This document shows, piece by piece, positions 8,099 to 17,387 of a stretch of DNA of 64,000 bases. The notes beneath the pieces were generated by a model. The model was not told the origin of the DNA, ran no database searches, and saw only the letters and a list, made by a program, of their open reading frames with translations. Where the stretch lies: the NCBI RefSeq assembly GCF_022601685.1, contig NZ_JAKUML010000009.1, positions 62,001 through 126,000 on the forward strand. The letters run 5' to 3'. This DNA is from Acinetobacter sedimenti. GTDB taxonomy: Bacteria; Pseudomonadota; Gammaproteobacteria; Pseudomonadales; Moraxellaceae. A program made the translations under genes and the position numbers. Positions within the stretch are counted from its first letter, which is position 1. Each line of letters opens with the position of its first letter.

Positions 8099-9211
8099 AT
8101 GAAGCAAAATCGTCAGCTTTCTCGATCGAGGCTCTGCCTCAAATATCTTAACTCTCGACCATATCTTAAAGCGACTATCTTGTTCGCTGCCATCGCACCT
8201 TTAAGCCTAAATGTTTCTCAAGGTCATCAGGTCAAACAAGATCTCAAACCAAGCAATACCCTTACTGTTGTTGCCGTTCAAGGTCCAACGACTGTATTCC
8301 AACAAGATGGTTTCACGCACGGCTTTGGCTATGATCTTGCGCGTAGTTATGCAAAAAGCATGGATTTGCGTCTTGATTTAAAAACTGTAAAAGACAATGC
8401 CACTGCACTACGTTGGGTTAAACAAGGCAAAGCCGAATTTGCACTCAGCACCGCCAGTATTGCTGCAATTGAAAATGCAAAGTTAACAGCAGTCGAAGGA
8501 AGCTGTGGTGCACAGCCTATCCTTGAAAAATACGGCTTAGATACCAACTTTTCTTGGGTGTTTAAATCTGCTGAAGATCCATTGGCTTTGACTGCAACAG
8601 GTCATCTGTGCCAAAACAAAAATACAGGTACAATTCAACAGCTTGCATCATTTTATGATCGCAACTATGTCAAAGAAAGCGACATGGTCAAGGTTGATAA
8701 AGACTTACAAAAACGTCTTCCAATATATCAAGCGTCATTCAAACAGTCTGCAAAAAAGCACGATTTAGATTGGCACTTCCTTGCAGCGATTGGCTATCAA
8801 GAGTCTTACTTACGTCCTGATTCGGTGTCACCGACAGGTGTTCGTGGCGTAATGATGCTGACCAGTAGCACAGCTCGAGCAATGGGTGTTAAGGATCGCA
8901 CAGATGCGACCCAGAGCATCCAAGGTGGTGCAAAATATATGCAACTGATGCTGGATGAATATGATCACATCCCGTATCCAGATCGTAACTGGTATGCTTT
9001 GGTTGCCTACAATATGGGGCCTGGTACAGTTCGCTCGATTCGTAAACGTCTTGAACGTCAAGGTAAGAACCCTGATCAATGGGTCAATGTTTACAACTAT
9101 CTTGAGCGTAATCAACGTGCCAATGGTCGTTACCGCCAAGCAGTACAATATGTGAAGCGCATCCGTGTTTATATGGAACATATTAAAAGTAATGAGTTGG
9201 CTCAGCTCTAG
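8099..9211 (+). CDS. MltF-like membrane-bound lytic transglycosylase
   Basis: Predicted peptidoglycan lytic transglycosylase. The C-terminal SLT domain (about residues 210-355) contains AAIGYQES with the catalytic Glu235, the GVRGVMMLT segment and VAYNMGPG, all typical of family 1 enzymes. Residues 50-195 resemble a reduced family 3 solute-binding domain as in MltF, but it is shorter than in E. coli MltF (total 370 residues against about 518). A hydrophobic segment near residues 24-40 probably exports the protein. The start has GGAG 6 nt before the ATG. Transcribed alone, followed by a terminator. Confidence 0.82.
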   Translation: MKQNRQLSRSRLCLKYLNSRPYLKATILFAAIAPLSLNVSQGHQVKQDLKPSNTLTVVAVQGPTTVFQQDGFTHGFGYDLARSYAKSMDLRLDLKTVKDNATALRWVKQGKAEFALSTASIAAIENAKLTAVEGSCGAQPILEKYGLDTNFSWVFKSAEDPLALTATGHLCQNKNTGTIQQLASFYDRNYVKESDMVKVDKDLQKRLPIYQASFKQSAKKHDLDWHFLAAIGYQESYLRPDSVSPTGVRGVMMLTSSTARAMGVKDRTDATQSIQGGAKYMQLMLDEYDHIPYPDRNWYALVAYNMGPGTVRSIRKRLERQGKNPDQWVNVYNYLERNQRANGRYRQAVQYVKRIRVYMEHIKSNELAQL

Positions 9212-9232
9212 TCGTTTTAAACTACTTTAAAT

Positions 9233-9265
9233 AATCCCATCGCTAGAAATAACGGTGGGATTTTT
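9233..9265 (+). terminator. Intrinsic terminator after the lytic transglycosylase gene
   Basis: AATCCCATCG (9233-9242) pairs, with one G-T wobble, with CGGTGGGATT (9253-9262) and is followed by T residues. Confidence 0.7.
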
Positions 9266-9287
9266 AGTTTTGTCTTGCTTATTTTGA

Positions 9288-10589
9288 TTAAATCTTTTCA
9301 GATTTTTCTTGATCTGAACCAAACAGCGAACGACGTTGATCACGCTCCACTCTTGGACATTGTTTTGAGATTTGGTACAAGACTTTGGCGAGACTTGGAA
9401 TATGCGTTCCCACTACAGATTTACCTGTCGTGAGTAGTGAAACACTAATATCACGCTTTGGATCAGCCCAACATAGAATATTTGAAAAACCAATATGACC
9501 AAAAGCCTGCCCTGTCATTGGTCCAAAGATTCCCACTGGATCACCACCAAGCATCGGTCCAAGTGCATAACGCATCGGAATCAAAAGCGATTGATCCATC
9601 ACATAGCCCGAGGTTGGTAATGTTGCACGGAAGACTGTTTCAGGTGTCAAAATCTGCTTGTCTTGATAACGACCGCCATCGAGTAGCATTTCAAAGAATC
9701 GACCGATTTCCTCAGCACTGGTATAAATATTTGCCGCAGGACTAATCGTATCCATAAAGCGTGAATCATTGGTAATATTGACCGTCGTGTCCAAATCTGC
9801 ACCTAAGACATGATGCAAATATTGATCTGTACCCATTTTGGCAAAGAAGCCTGTGGCATAGTTCTTCGCCACTTCACCACGAAACTCAGGTGCAAGTCCG
9901 TAGTTAAAACAGCGCATCCCCATCGGGTCACTGATACGCTCCTGCAACAACTGCGTTAATGGTTTCTGCGTCACTCGTTCTAACACTTCACCCAATATAT
10001 AGCCTGCTGTCACCGCATGATAGGCGAGTTTTGACCCTGATACCGACATCGGCTTGGCGTCATAAAGTAGCTGTAAAATCTGTTGTTTATCAAATAAGGT
10101 TTCAGGTTCGATTTTGCCTTCTACACGTGGGATTCCGCCACGATGTGACAGTAAATGGAAAATCGTCGTATGTCGTTTGCCATGCTTTGCATATTCAGGA
10201 ATATAGTAACTAATCGGATCCAGTAGATTGATCACACCTTCTTCATCGAGCATATGCACAAGCATTGCCGTGACTAGTTTTGATGCGGAAAATAAACAGA
10301 CAGGTGTGTTGGTTTTCGCCAAACGCTTTTCTGCAAAAGGCTGATCTTCAGGACCATTACCATCTGCAAAGCCAATACTTCGATTAAATACGATCTGCCC
10401 TTTGCGGCGTAGGCAGAGCGAGACTTGTGGATGATTGCCTGTCTGATACAGTGCTTCAACCGCACGCCATATGTTTTGTTTCTGCTTTTCTGTCATTCCT
10501 GCCAGTTCAATATTTGCTTCATCAGCAATATCGGTCACTGAGGCTAAATCGTCGGTCACTTGACTGGTATTGGTTGACCAAAATTTCAT
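9288..10589 (-). CDS. Serine hydrolase of the beta-lactamase/EstB fold
   Basis: Penicillin-binding-protein-like serine hydrolase. The S-x-x-K motif is SASK (Ser101, Lys104), the Y-x-N equivalent is YHA (Tyr190), and the third motif appears as GHIGFSN in the C-terminal part, in place of KTG. This pattern is that of class C-like esterases and other family VIII hydrolases rather than a true beta-lactamase. No signal peptide is seen, so it is probably cytoplasmic. AAGGAT precedes the ATG at 10589 by a normal distance. The natural substrate cannot be told from sequence. Downstream of and in the same direction as the Gcr-like gene's region, but separated by about 200 nt. Confidence 0.8.
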   Translation of the reverse strand: MKFWSTNTSQVTDDLASVTDIADEANIELAGMTEKQKQNIWRAVEALYQTGNHPQVSLCLRRKGQIVFNRSIGFADGNGPEDQPFAEKRLAKTNTPVCLFSASKLVTAMLVHMLDEEGVINLLDPISYYIPEYAKHGKRHTTIFHLLSHRGGIPRVEGKIEPETLFDKQQILQLLYDAKPMSVSGSKLAYHAVTAGYILGEVLERVTQKPLTQLLQERISDPMGMRCFNYGLAPEFRGEVAKNYATGFFAKMGTDQYLHHVLGADLDTTVNITNDSRFMDTISPAANIYTSAEEIGRFFEMLLDGGRYQDKQILTPETVFRATLPTSGYVMDQSLLIPMRYALGPMLGGDPVGIFGPMTGQAFGHIGFSNILCWADPKRDISVSLLTTGKSVVGTHIPSLAKVLYQISKQCPRVERDQRRSLFGSDQEKSEKI

Positions 10590-10787
10590 AGCTTATCCTT
10601 AATACTACAACTGTATTTGTTTTTCTGATGTATGCACTACATCTCACATCATTGTGCAAAATAAGTCAGCGAAAATCTATGCTCACTTGAATAAAAGTCG
10701 TGATCATTTTTGCAATAAAGCGTTTGTAATAAAACATATTCAATAAAATAGCGCAGGAATGAACAACACATTCACATTAGAAAAAAA

Positions 10788-12830
10788 TCAGCTTCTTGCC
10801 TCTTTGGCTTCTTCTTCATCAATCTGTAATGGCTGTTTTGGTGGCCAAAAAAACTCACTCGGACGCGTCACAAAATGCGTGGCAATCAGCTTAAATAGTG
10901 GACGCCACTCTTGTACACGGACACTGCGTGCACGTAATGCCACAAAGATCGTTAAGCTAAAACTGACAAATAAGTTGGTTAGACCAATCAGTAATACACC
11001 TAAAAATGACACCACGATCAATCCAATATCAGGTGAGCCATTGATATTCATTAGCCCTTGAATAAAGTTCGCCGATGCAAAAGCAATATGTCGAATATCC
11101 AGTGGCAATCCGAGAATAAAACCAATCGTCCCCATACTGCCTAGCATCACACCGAATAAAAAATTACCCATTATTGCGCCAAGATTTTGCTCAACATAGT
11201 TGGCAATTCGTTCAAGGCGATTTTTTGAAAATAGTTTTTTTAGTTTTGGATGGGCTTTGATACGTGGACCAATCTGACGATAAATCGCCATATTGTCATA
11301 GTAGCCTGCGATTAATCCTGAGAAAAATAAACACACACCTGCAATCGCCGCATGCGGAATCGCAAGCGAAGTAAATGGATTGAGATCATGCAAGACATGA
11401 CTTGCCTTGGCATGATTCATGAGCTCTTCACCGAATACGATGTCCCAGCTAAATGCAATCATCGCTGCCACAGGTATCGCAATCGAAATATTGCCAAGTA
11501 TCGCTATGAATTGGGTACGAATAATATTAATAATCAGCGCAGCAAGCTCTGCCATATGCGCATTTTTCGTACCTTTTTTCTGCTGAATCGTCGCTGCCAA
11601 AGCGGCTGCCGTCATCGCAGGTTGTTTGGTCGCAACAGTAAAGTGCATGATATGGATAAAAACAAAGCCCAACCCATAGTTCAAACTATAAACAATGGCT
11701 TGCATCAGTGGTGCTAAAGTCAATCGTGCAGAAAGTATCTTTAGCGTCGCCATAATGGCAATGATCGCCCCTGCACCTGCCGCAGAAAAATACATTTCGA
11801 AGTAACCTTTTTTATCGGTACTTACATAATGTTCACCAGTACGACTGGCATTTTCGGTGACTTGTAGCGCAATCAATTCGGTATTGGTGGTGAGTAATGA
11901 GCGTACACTTTGGTCGCTATAATGCGCATAAGTGATATTACGGAGCATCTCCATAATCGCAGCTTGTTGTGCCTTATCTTCATCAGTCACAACGTGCAAT
12001 AAAATCTCAATACGATGTAAACATTGCTCAAGCAGTGCTATTAAATAAGTAAGATTTAAACTTACACCAATACGCTTGGTCGCACGACGTACACGCTGCA
12101 TGATGTCACGACATTGATCAAGCATCACCAAAGCCTGATCTGGGTCAGGTACAGGCATCACCGATGCTGTATCGTATTGTGCTTCGTACTTTTTATAGGT
12201 TTCGATAAACTCGACGATTTCTCTGTTTTGATTGAGAAATGGTGATTCAAATTCATCAATCTCGGGATAAGCATGAGTAAACTCGGAATGCAAACCGATC
12301 GCACTGATACGATAAGATAAAATCATGATCGCATTGATCATTTGCATACGAATGCGATGCTTATTGCCTTGATTGGAATTGGACTGGCTGAGTAAGCGAA
12401 AAACCTGTTGCCAATCTTCTGTTTGAATATTATCGAGCCAGTGACGGTCGCTTTTTTTATAAAAAACTTTTCCAACAAGGTCTTTTAGCTCAGACTCATC
12501 TTTCACTAAAGGAAGGAAATGTGCACCGATACGCTGTGATAACTGCGTATTAAACCCTTCTGACCCTAAAATGCCACTTTCGACATATAGGCTGACTTGT
12601 TTATATTGATTAAGTAGTCGCAACACATAACGCTGTACGATATCAGGTGCAGTCGGTGTCATGATCAACGCACGAATAAATGCTTTGATTCTTTTATTAA
12701 TTTCGCTCTGATCTTCGGCATCACTTGGACGTAGACGATCAACAAGACGCACTAACAGCTGAAGGTCTAAGCGATCTTCATCAATCTGCGCCTGCATCTC
12801 GATCAATAAGTCTTGCAATTGAATATGCAT
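10788..12830 (-). CDS. Gcr-type multi-pass membrane protein (annotated elsewhere as 'site-specific recombinase')
   Basis: 680 residues. The N-terminal half is soluble and helical; the C-terminal half (from about residue 345) has at least six hydrophobic segments, including GAGAIIAIMATLKILSA, FIAILGNISIAIPVAAMIAF, FLFGVMLGSMGTIGFILGL and IVVSFLGVLLIGLTNLFVSF. It matches the family called SpecificRecomb/Gcr, named after a gonococcal gene. I see no tyrosine- or serine-recombinase catalytic motif, so a DNA recombinase role is doubtful and an envelope role more likely. The ATG at 12830 follows GAGGA by 6 nt; a TTG at 12833 is weaker. It starts 35 nt after ispB ends, in the same direction, so the two are likely cotranscribed. 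Confidence 0.8.
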   Translation of the reverse strand: MHIQLQDLLIEMQAQIDEDRLDLQLLVRLVDRLRPSDAEDQSEINKRIKAFIRALIMTPTAPDIVQRYVLRLLNQYKQVSLYVESGILGSEGFNTQLSQRIGAHFLPLVKDESELKDLVGKVFYKKSDRHWLDNIQTEDWQQVFRLLSQSNSNQGNKHRIRMQMINAIMILSYRISAIGLHSEFTHAYPEIDEFESPFLNQNREIVEFIETYKKYEAQYDTASVMPVPDPDQALVMLDQCRDIMQRVRRATKRIGVSLNLTYLIALLEQCLHRIEILLHVVTDEDKAQQAAIMEMLRNITYAHYSDQSVRSLLTTNTELIALQVTENASRTGEHYVSTDKKGYFEMYFSAAGAGAIIAIMATLKILSARLTLAPLMQAIVYSLNYGLGFVFIHIMHFTVATKQPAMTAAALAATIQQKKGTKNAHMAELAALIINIIRTQFIAILGNISIAIPVAAMIAFSWDIVFGEELMNHAKASHVLHDLNPFTSLAIPHAAIAGVCLFFSGLIAGYYDNMAIYRQIGPRIKAHPKLKKLFSKNRLERIANYVEQNLGAIMGNFLFGVMLGSMGTIGFILGLPLDIRHIAFASANFIQGLMNINGSPDIGLIVVSFLGVLLIGLTNLFVSFSLTIFVALRARSVRVQEWRPLFKLIATHFVTRPSEFFWPPKQPLQIDEEEAKEARS

Positions 12831-12864
12831 CAATCGTCCTCAGTTCAGTCTTTACCAAAATTAA

Positions 12865-13848
12865 TCATTGAATGCGGTCTAAAGCCAACTTGGCTAAATT
12901 CGCCAAGGCATCACGATAAACAGATTGTGGCAAGGCTTGTAAAGATTGTAGTGCTGCATCAGTTTCTTGCTTGGCACGTTGCATGCAATAGTCCAAAGCA
13001 CCTGATGTTTTGACAATCTCAATCACTTGCTCAAGCTGATCCGTCCCGCCTGTGGCAATACTTTTATGTACAATTTTGTACGCATCTGAACCTTGCTCAG
13101 TCATCTTCATCGCAGCGATGAGTGGCAAAGTGGGTTTGCCCTCCATCAGGTCATCACCGATATTTTTACCTAACGTTTCTGCATCAGAAATATAATCAAG
13201 CACATCATCGACGATCTGAAAGGCATTGCCAAAATGCCCTGCATAATCACGCAGTGGCTGACGATATTGCTCAGTACCCGCTAGAATCGCTGCGCCTTCA
13301 GTCGCAAGTTCGAACAATCGTGATGTTTTACCGTGAATAATTTTTAAATAAGTGTCTTCAGTGGTATCAGGTTGGTGTTGCGATTGTAATTGCAAAACTT
13401 CACCTTCTGCGATCTCACAGGTTCCTGATGAAAAGTCTTTGAGCAGATCAAAATTCTTTAAATTCACCAACAAATCAAAAGCCCGGGCAATCAAAAAATC
13501 GCCGACCAATACCGCCGTTTGATTGTCCCAAGTCGCATTTGCCGTTGGGCGACCACGACGTAATCCTGACTCATCCACCACATCATCGTGGACGAGTGTT
13601 GCGGTGTGAAGCATCTCAATCACTGCTGCAAGATGGCGTGAATGTATCATTTCTTTTTGACCGCAGGCATGTGCAGCAAGCAGACACATGATCGGACGCA
13701 TGCGCTTACCACCCGCCTCAACGACATGCTTGCTCACCGCCATGACTAAGCCGACTTTTGAAGTAATACCTTCATTGATAAATTGATCCATCGCAGCAAA
13801 ATCTTCGGCCACTGGCGCAAGAACATCCTGTTTAAAATCAATACTCAT
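12865..13848 (-). CDS. ispB: Octaprenyl diphosphate synthase
   Basis: Trans-prenyltransferase that makes the long isoprenoid side chain of ubiquinone. Both aspartate-rich motifs are present: DDVVD (residues 88-92, followed by RRGRPT) and DDVLD (214-218). GGKRMRP near residue 47 is the isopentenyl-diphosphate-binding segment. Length 327 is typical. In many proteobacteria ispB is divergent from rplU-rpmA, and the same arrangement is seen here across an 850-bp gap. The Gcr-type gene follows 34 nt downstream. Confidence 0.93.
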   Translation of the reverse strand: MSIDFKQDVLAPVAEDFAAMDQFINEGITSKVGLVMAVSKHVVEAGGKRMRPIMCLLAAHACGQKEMIHSRHLAAVIEMLHTATLVHDDVVDESGLRRGRPTANATWDNQTAVLVGDFLIARAFDLLVNLKNFDLLKDFSSGTCEIAEGEVLQLQSQHQPDTTEDTYLKIIHGKTSRLFELATEGAAILAGTEQYRQPLRDYAGHFGNAFQIVDDVLDYISDAETLGKNIGDDLMEGKPTLPLIAAMKMTEQGSDAYKIVHKSIATGGTDQLEQVIEIVKTSGALDYCMQRAKQETDAALQSLQALPQSVYRDALANLAKLALDRIQ

Positions 13849-14339
13849 CCAGACAAAACCTCTAAATATTTATACAGCAAAATGACAGGTGAAAACTTCA
13901 ATTTTGATTTTCCCGAATCTCATTTTTTGATTTTCAATCAGCCTTAAAATTGAAAGGCTTCAATTAAAATTTCAGAATTAAGAACGTAAAATTAAAAGCC
14001 TAGAATTATTGAAAATGTGGAAGATGAATCAACTACAATACCCAAACTAAAATTCAATAACCAAACAAACAACAAAATTAAATAGTTTCAACAATACATC
14101 GTACGAGCACATACAATTTCTGCTATTTTCATGAAAGTTCAATGAACTTGCAAGTAGCTACCAACAAATATGCAACCAAATCAAATACAAACAACAAGTC
14201 GTACTCAGCAAACTAATACAGAAATTTAAGTAAAGTACGCTAATCTCAATTTTTTTATGATCTAGATACTACAAATTTACCTTTATCCATATGATATTTA
14301 GATATAAATTACATTCATATTTTGTAAAAACAATCCTAA
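13849..14339. other. Long AT-rich intergenic region upstream of ispB
   Basis: No gene or RNA recognised. The plus strand is strongly depleted in G between about 14031 and 14100 (a single G in roughly 60 bases), rich in A and C. It presumably contains the ispB promoter. Confidence 0.4.
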
Positions 14340-14438
14340 CCTTGCCTCACTGCCTTCGGCAGTTCGGCAAGGGGGGCTTTTGGGGCGAAGCCCCAAAGCC
14401 CATACGCAATTTTGGTTGGCGTAGCCAACCAAAATTGC
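14340..14438. repeat. Cluster of three adjacent hairpins
   Basis: Three hairpins lie almost end to end. The first (14340-14372) pairs CTTGCC/GGCAAG and ACTGCC/GGCAGT. The second (14374-14401) pairs GGGCTTT and GGGGC with GCCCC and AAAGCCC around a GAA loop. The third (14406-14438) is a perfect 15-bp stem, CAATTTTGGTTGGC with GCCAACCAAAATTG, around GTA. The block is G+C-rich inside AT-rich sequence, between ispB and rplU. No T-tract follows in either direction, so it is not a simple terminator. Confidence 0.75.
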
Positions 14439-14582
14439 CAAAATATAAATTAATTCAATACTTAGTGTAATATTCATACTTTTCTAAAAGTTGAGATTGG
14501 CGTATGGATTGTACCAAAGCGCTAAAACTCCCCTTTTTTCTACAAATATTTCAATTTTTACTAGAAATCCAAGGCTTAAAAC

Positions 14583-14611
14583 TTGTTGTTTGAAGAGAAA
14601 TTGCGTAAAAT
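14583..14611 (+). promoter_or_regulatory. Likely sigma-70 promoter of rplU-rpmA
   Basis: TTGTTG (14583-14588) and TAAAAT (14606-14611) are separated by 17 nt, giving a leader of about 80 nt before the rplU ATG at 14699. Confidence 0.5.
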
Positions 14612-14698
14612 TGTGCGCCTTATACCCCAGTGGCGTTCGTTATAAGTTCGATATATCCCTTTATTGGCACGACGACACGGGCTAGTGTGGAGTACGTT

Positions 14699-15010
14699 AT
14701 GTACGCAGTAATCCAAAGCGGTGGTAAACAGCACCGTGTAGTTGAGGGTGAAACCCTTAAAGTCGAATTGTTGAAAGCTGAAACAGGCGCAAGCATCACT
14801 TTTGATGATGTTTTGATGGTTGTAAATGGTGACAACATTCAAATCGGTGCTCCAGTTGTATCTGGCGCAAAAGTCACTGCAGAAGTGGTTGGTCATGGTC
14901 GTCATGACAAAGTACGCATCGTTAAAATGCGTCGTCGTAAGCACTACCGTAAACAGCAAGGTCACCGTCAATGGTTTACCGAGTTGAAAATTACTGGTAT
15001 CGCAGGCTAA
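14699..15010 (+). CDS. rplU: 50S ribosomal protein L21
   Basis: Large-subunit ribosomal protein. The mature family start [14 protein letters not shown] is found at 14699, with GGAG six nt upstream, so longer in-frame versions beginning at 14630 are rejected. The basic [16 protein letters not shown] segment near residues 77-92 and the C-terminal TGI are conserved L21 features. 103 residues. First gene of the rplU-rpmA operon, with 18 nt to rpmA. Confidence 0.97.
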   Translation: MYAVIQSGGKQHRVVEGETLKVELLKAETGASITFDDVLMVVNGDNIQIGAPVVSGAKVTAEVVGHGRHDKVRIVKMRRRKHYRKQQGHRQWFTELKITGIAG

Positions 15011-15028
15011 TCACGAGGAGTAAAAGAA

Positions 15029-15286
15029 ATGGCTCACAAGAAAGCTGGTGGTTCGACACGAAATGGTCGTGATTCTAACCCTAAAATGCTTGGTGTTAAA
15101 ATGTACGGTGGTCAAGCTGTGACTGCTGGTAACATTATCGTTCGTCAACGTGGTACAGAATTCCACGCTGGTGCAAACGTAGGTATGGGTCGTGACCATA
15201 CTTTGTTCGCTACTGCTGACGGCGTTATCAAATTCGAAGTGAAAGGTCAATTTGGCCGTCGCTACGTGACTGTTGAAACTGCATAA
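15029..15286 (+). CDS. rpmA: 50S ribosomal protein L27
   Basis: Large-subunit protein whose N-terminal tail reaches toward the peptidyl-transferase centre. [16 protein letters not shown] at the start and [17 protein letters not shown] are diagnostic. 85 residues. No cleavable N-terminal extension of the Firmicutes type is present. An AGGAG site precedes the ATG (in CACGAGGAGTAAAAG). Cotranscribed with rplU. Confidence 0.97.
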   Translation: MAHKKAGGSTRNGRDSNPKMLGVKMYGGQAVTAGNIIVRQRGTEFHAGANVGMGRDHTLFATADGVIKFEVKGQFGRRYVTVETA

Positions 15287-15301
15287 GTTTCTATAGTTCA
15301 G

Positions 15302-15328
15302 AAAAAACCCGCATAAAGCGGGTTTTTT
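15302..15328 (+). terminator. Intrinsic terminator of the rplU-rpmA operon
   Basis: AAAAAACCCGC (15302-15312) pairs with GCGGGTTTTTT (15318-15328) around ATAAA. Confidence 0.9.
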
Positions 15329-15363
15329 CTTGCCTTGATTATTTCGCCAAACTAAACATCAAT

Positions 15364-16272
15364 CTAACGAATAAAGTTTCCATGCTCTAAGTCATGATAC
15401 GCCTCAAGAATTTCTTCATAATTATTCATCACAAAGAAACCATGTCCCTGAATCGGTTCGAGAATAGGCTGTCCTCTGAGCAATAAAAATCGAGAAGACT
15501 GTAATGCTTTGATCACCACATCATCGCCATGACTTGATAGCACCGCCATCTTATTTTCTTCTAAAACACCACTACCTTCAAAACCACTTTTAACATCATC
15601 TTCAAACTGCAATCGACCTGATAGCAAATAAATCAACGTGGTCTCACCATGCTTTGCAGGAAGTAAGAGTTTTTCACCTGAAACATTTAAAGCCACATCA
15701 AGTACCGTCATCGGCGTATATGTCGTCGCAATACCTTTTACCGTCTGTCCTGCTTCATCAATATATTGCCCTGCGATCACACGAACAAAGCCTTTTTGAT
15801 CGGCTAAATCGACTTTGGGAATCTCAGCATTTTTTAAACTTTGATAATGTGGTGCAGTCATCTTGTCTTTGGCAGGCAAATTGACCCAAAGCTGTACCAT
15901 TTCAAAACGACCACCTGACTCCCGAAAGGCATCACTATACTGCTCGACATGCCGAATCCCAGAACCTGCAGTCATCCACTGTACGTCCCCACTTATCAGC
16001 TTTCCACCTGCTCCAGTGCTATCTCGATGCTCAAGCTCTCCTGCATACATGATTGTCACCGTTTCAAAGCCACGATGTGGATGCTGATGCACACCCCGCT
16101 TATTTGATTTGGGAACGAGCTGTGCAGGACCTAAGTGGTCTAAGAGTAGAAATGGCGAGGTCGTGCCTCCCAACTCATGATAAGAAAATACCGTCTGTAC
16201 AGGATAAAAGTCGCCCACAGCAAATTTGGTGTCATTATGATGAGTGAAAGCAACTGTCTTACGAGGATTCAT
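15364..16272 (-). CDS. Pirin family protein
   Basis: Bicupin protein of the pirin family. The N-terminal cupin contains the metal-binding segment HQHPHRGFETVT and, further on, GSGIRHVEQY; the C-terminal pirin domain follows from about residue 175. Members are iron-containing proteins, some with quercetinase activity and others acting as redox-sensitive regulators; which applies here is unknown. The ATG at 16272 (MNPRKTVAF) is preferred over an upstream TTG at 16293. Monocistronic, divergent from lolA and convergent with rpmA. Confidence 0.87.
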   Translation of the reverse strand: MNPRKTVAFTHHNDTKFAVGDFYPVQTVFSYHELGGTTSPFLLLDHLGPAQLVPKSNKRGVHQHPHRGFETVTIMYAGELEHRDSTGAGGKLISGDVQWMTAGSGIRHVEQYSDAFRESGGRFEMVQLWVNLPAKDKMTAPHYQSLKNAEIPKVDLADQKGFVRVIAGQYIDEAGQTVKGIATTYTPMTVLDVALNVSGEKLLLPAKHGETTLIYLLSGRLQFEDDVKSGFEGSGVLEENKMAVLSSHGDDVVIKALQSSRFLLLRGQPILEPIQGHGFFVMNNYEEILEAYHDLEHGNFIR

Positions 16273-16452
16273 AGCGAATGCACCTGTGATCAAAGCAATT
16301 GATCGTAAATATCTGCATAGCTATTGAGATTAAAGGAAATTTTTACACTAAAACAGACTAAATAATTAACACAGCGTCGCATTCATCGACTGATTTAAAT
16401 TACAAAACATTCAATATTTTCGCTAAATAGTGCAATCATTTAACTTCATTTT

Positions 16453-16483
16453 GCATAAAGTATGCTTTTACATACTAAAATGC
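16453..16483. promoter_or_regulatory. Inverted repeat in the pirin/lolA divergent region
   Basis: AGTATG (16459-16464) and CATACT (16471-16476) are exact inverse complements around a 6-nt centre, extended outward by GCAT and ATGC. Located about 105 nt before lolA. A regulator-binding site is possible; no matching regulator is nearby. Confidence 0.3.
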
Positions 16484-16587
16484 ACCATTCGCCACAGGAA
16501 TTACACAAAACTTAGAATTTTCTCCATTTTATTCGTTTTGAAAAACAGTAAGATGTGCTCACAAACCTTAAAACAGGAAAAGTAAAA

Positions 16588-17280
16588 ATGTCTTTATTTC
16601 AAAAAACAGCATATGCTTTAACCATTACGACAATGGTCGCTTCTCCTATCATGGCAACGCAGACTTATGCTGCGGCGGCATCCACTCAAGTCGCAACCAA
16701 TAACTTGGTTAAACAGTTGAGTGCGATTCAAAACCTAACAGCTGATTTTGAACAAAGCACCAAACTGACCAATCCAAAAACCAACCAAAAGAAAAACCAA
16801 CCCATGCCACAGCACATGAACCAAAACTTCACAGGTCAAATGAAAGTGGCACGTCCTGGTAAGTTTTACTGGAAAACCGTGAAACCTGCGGAGCAAACCA
16901 TTGTCACCACGGGTCAATCAGTATGGATTTATGATCCTGATTTGGAGCAAGCGGTAAAACAGCAATTAGATGATCAAGTTGCAAATACCCCTGCACTGCT
17001 ATTATCAGGGAATGCTGAGCAAATCATGCAAGCTTATGAAGTCAGCCAACCTGATGCAAAAAAGACTTACTACAGTCTAACCCCGAAGAATGATGAAGGT
17101 GCGTTTGAGCGTCTATTGATCAGCTTTGGTAAAAACAAAGCGCCAAGTCTAATGATCCTGCAAGATGCGATGGGTCAGACCACGACGATTAAGTTTAAGA
17201 ATACCAAACTGAATGCCAACATTGATCAAAGCGTATTTAACTTTACGCCACCTAAAGGCACAGACATCATTGAGCAATAA
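16588..17280 (+). CDS. lolA: Outer-membrane lipoprotein carrier protein LolA
   Basis: Periplasmic chaperone that ferries lipoproteins from the LolCDE complex to LolB. The ATG at 16588 has AGGA 9 nt upstream and yields a clear signal peptide ending near TQTYAAA. The mature part shows conserved LolA features: NLTADFEQS, FTGQMKVARPGKFYWKT and VWIYDPDLEQA. 230 residues. A longer frame from a GTG at 16555 lacks a ribosome-binding site and would spoil the signal peptide. Monocistronic with its own terminator. Confidence 0.93.
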   Translation: MSLFQKTAYALTITTMVASPIMATQTYAAAASTQVATNNLVKQLSAIQNLTADFEQSTKLTNPKTNQKKNQPMPQHMNQNFTGQMKVARPGKFYWKTVKPAEQTIVTTGQSVWIYDPDLEQAVKQQLDDQVANTPALLLSGNAEQIMQAYEVSQPDAKKTYYSLTPKNDEGAFERLLISFGKNKAPSLMILQDAMGQTTTIKFKNTKLNANIDQSVFNFTPPKGTDIIEQ

Positions 17281-17326
17281 TTCACATCAGTGAAACTGCT
17301 CAATTGAAATTAAAATTCTCAATTTT

Positions 17327-17359
17327 AAAAACCTCGTTTGTTCGCAAGCGGGGTTTTTT
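17327..17359 (+). terminator. Intrinsic terminator after lolA
   Basis: AAAACCTCGTTTG pairs with CAAGCGGGGTTTT, using G-T wobbles, around TTCG and continues into T residues. Confidence 0.75.
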
Positions 17360-17387
17360 CTTAAAAGAATCAAGCATTCGTTTAAAC

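Noticed and set aside
9288..10589. Calling the serine hydrolase a beta-lactamase
   Set aside because: SxxK is present, but KTG is replaced by an HIG-type motif and there is no signal peptide, so esterase or peptidase activity is more likely.
10788..12830. Mobile-element recombinase
   Set aside because: No catalytic motif, attachment sites, inverted repeats or cargo; the gene is embedded beside ispB.
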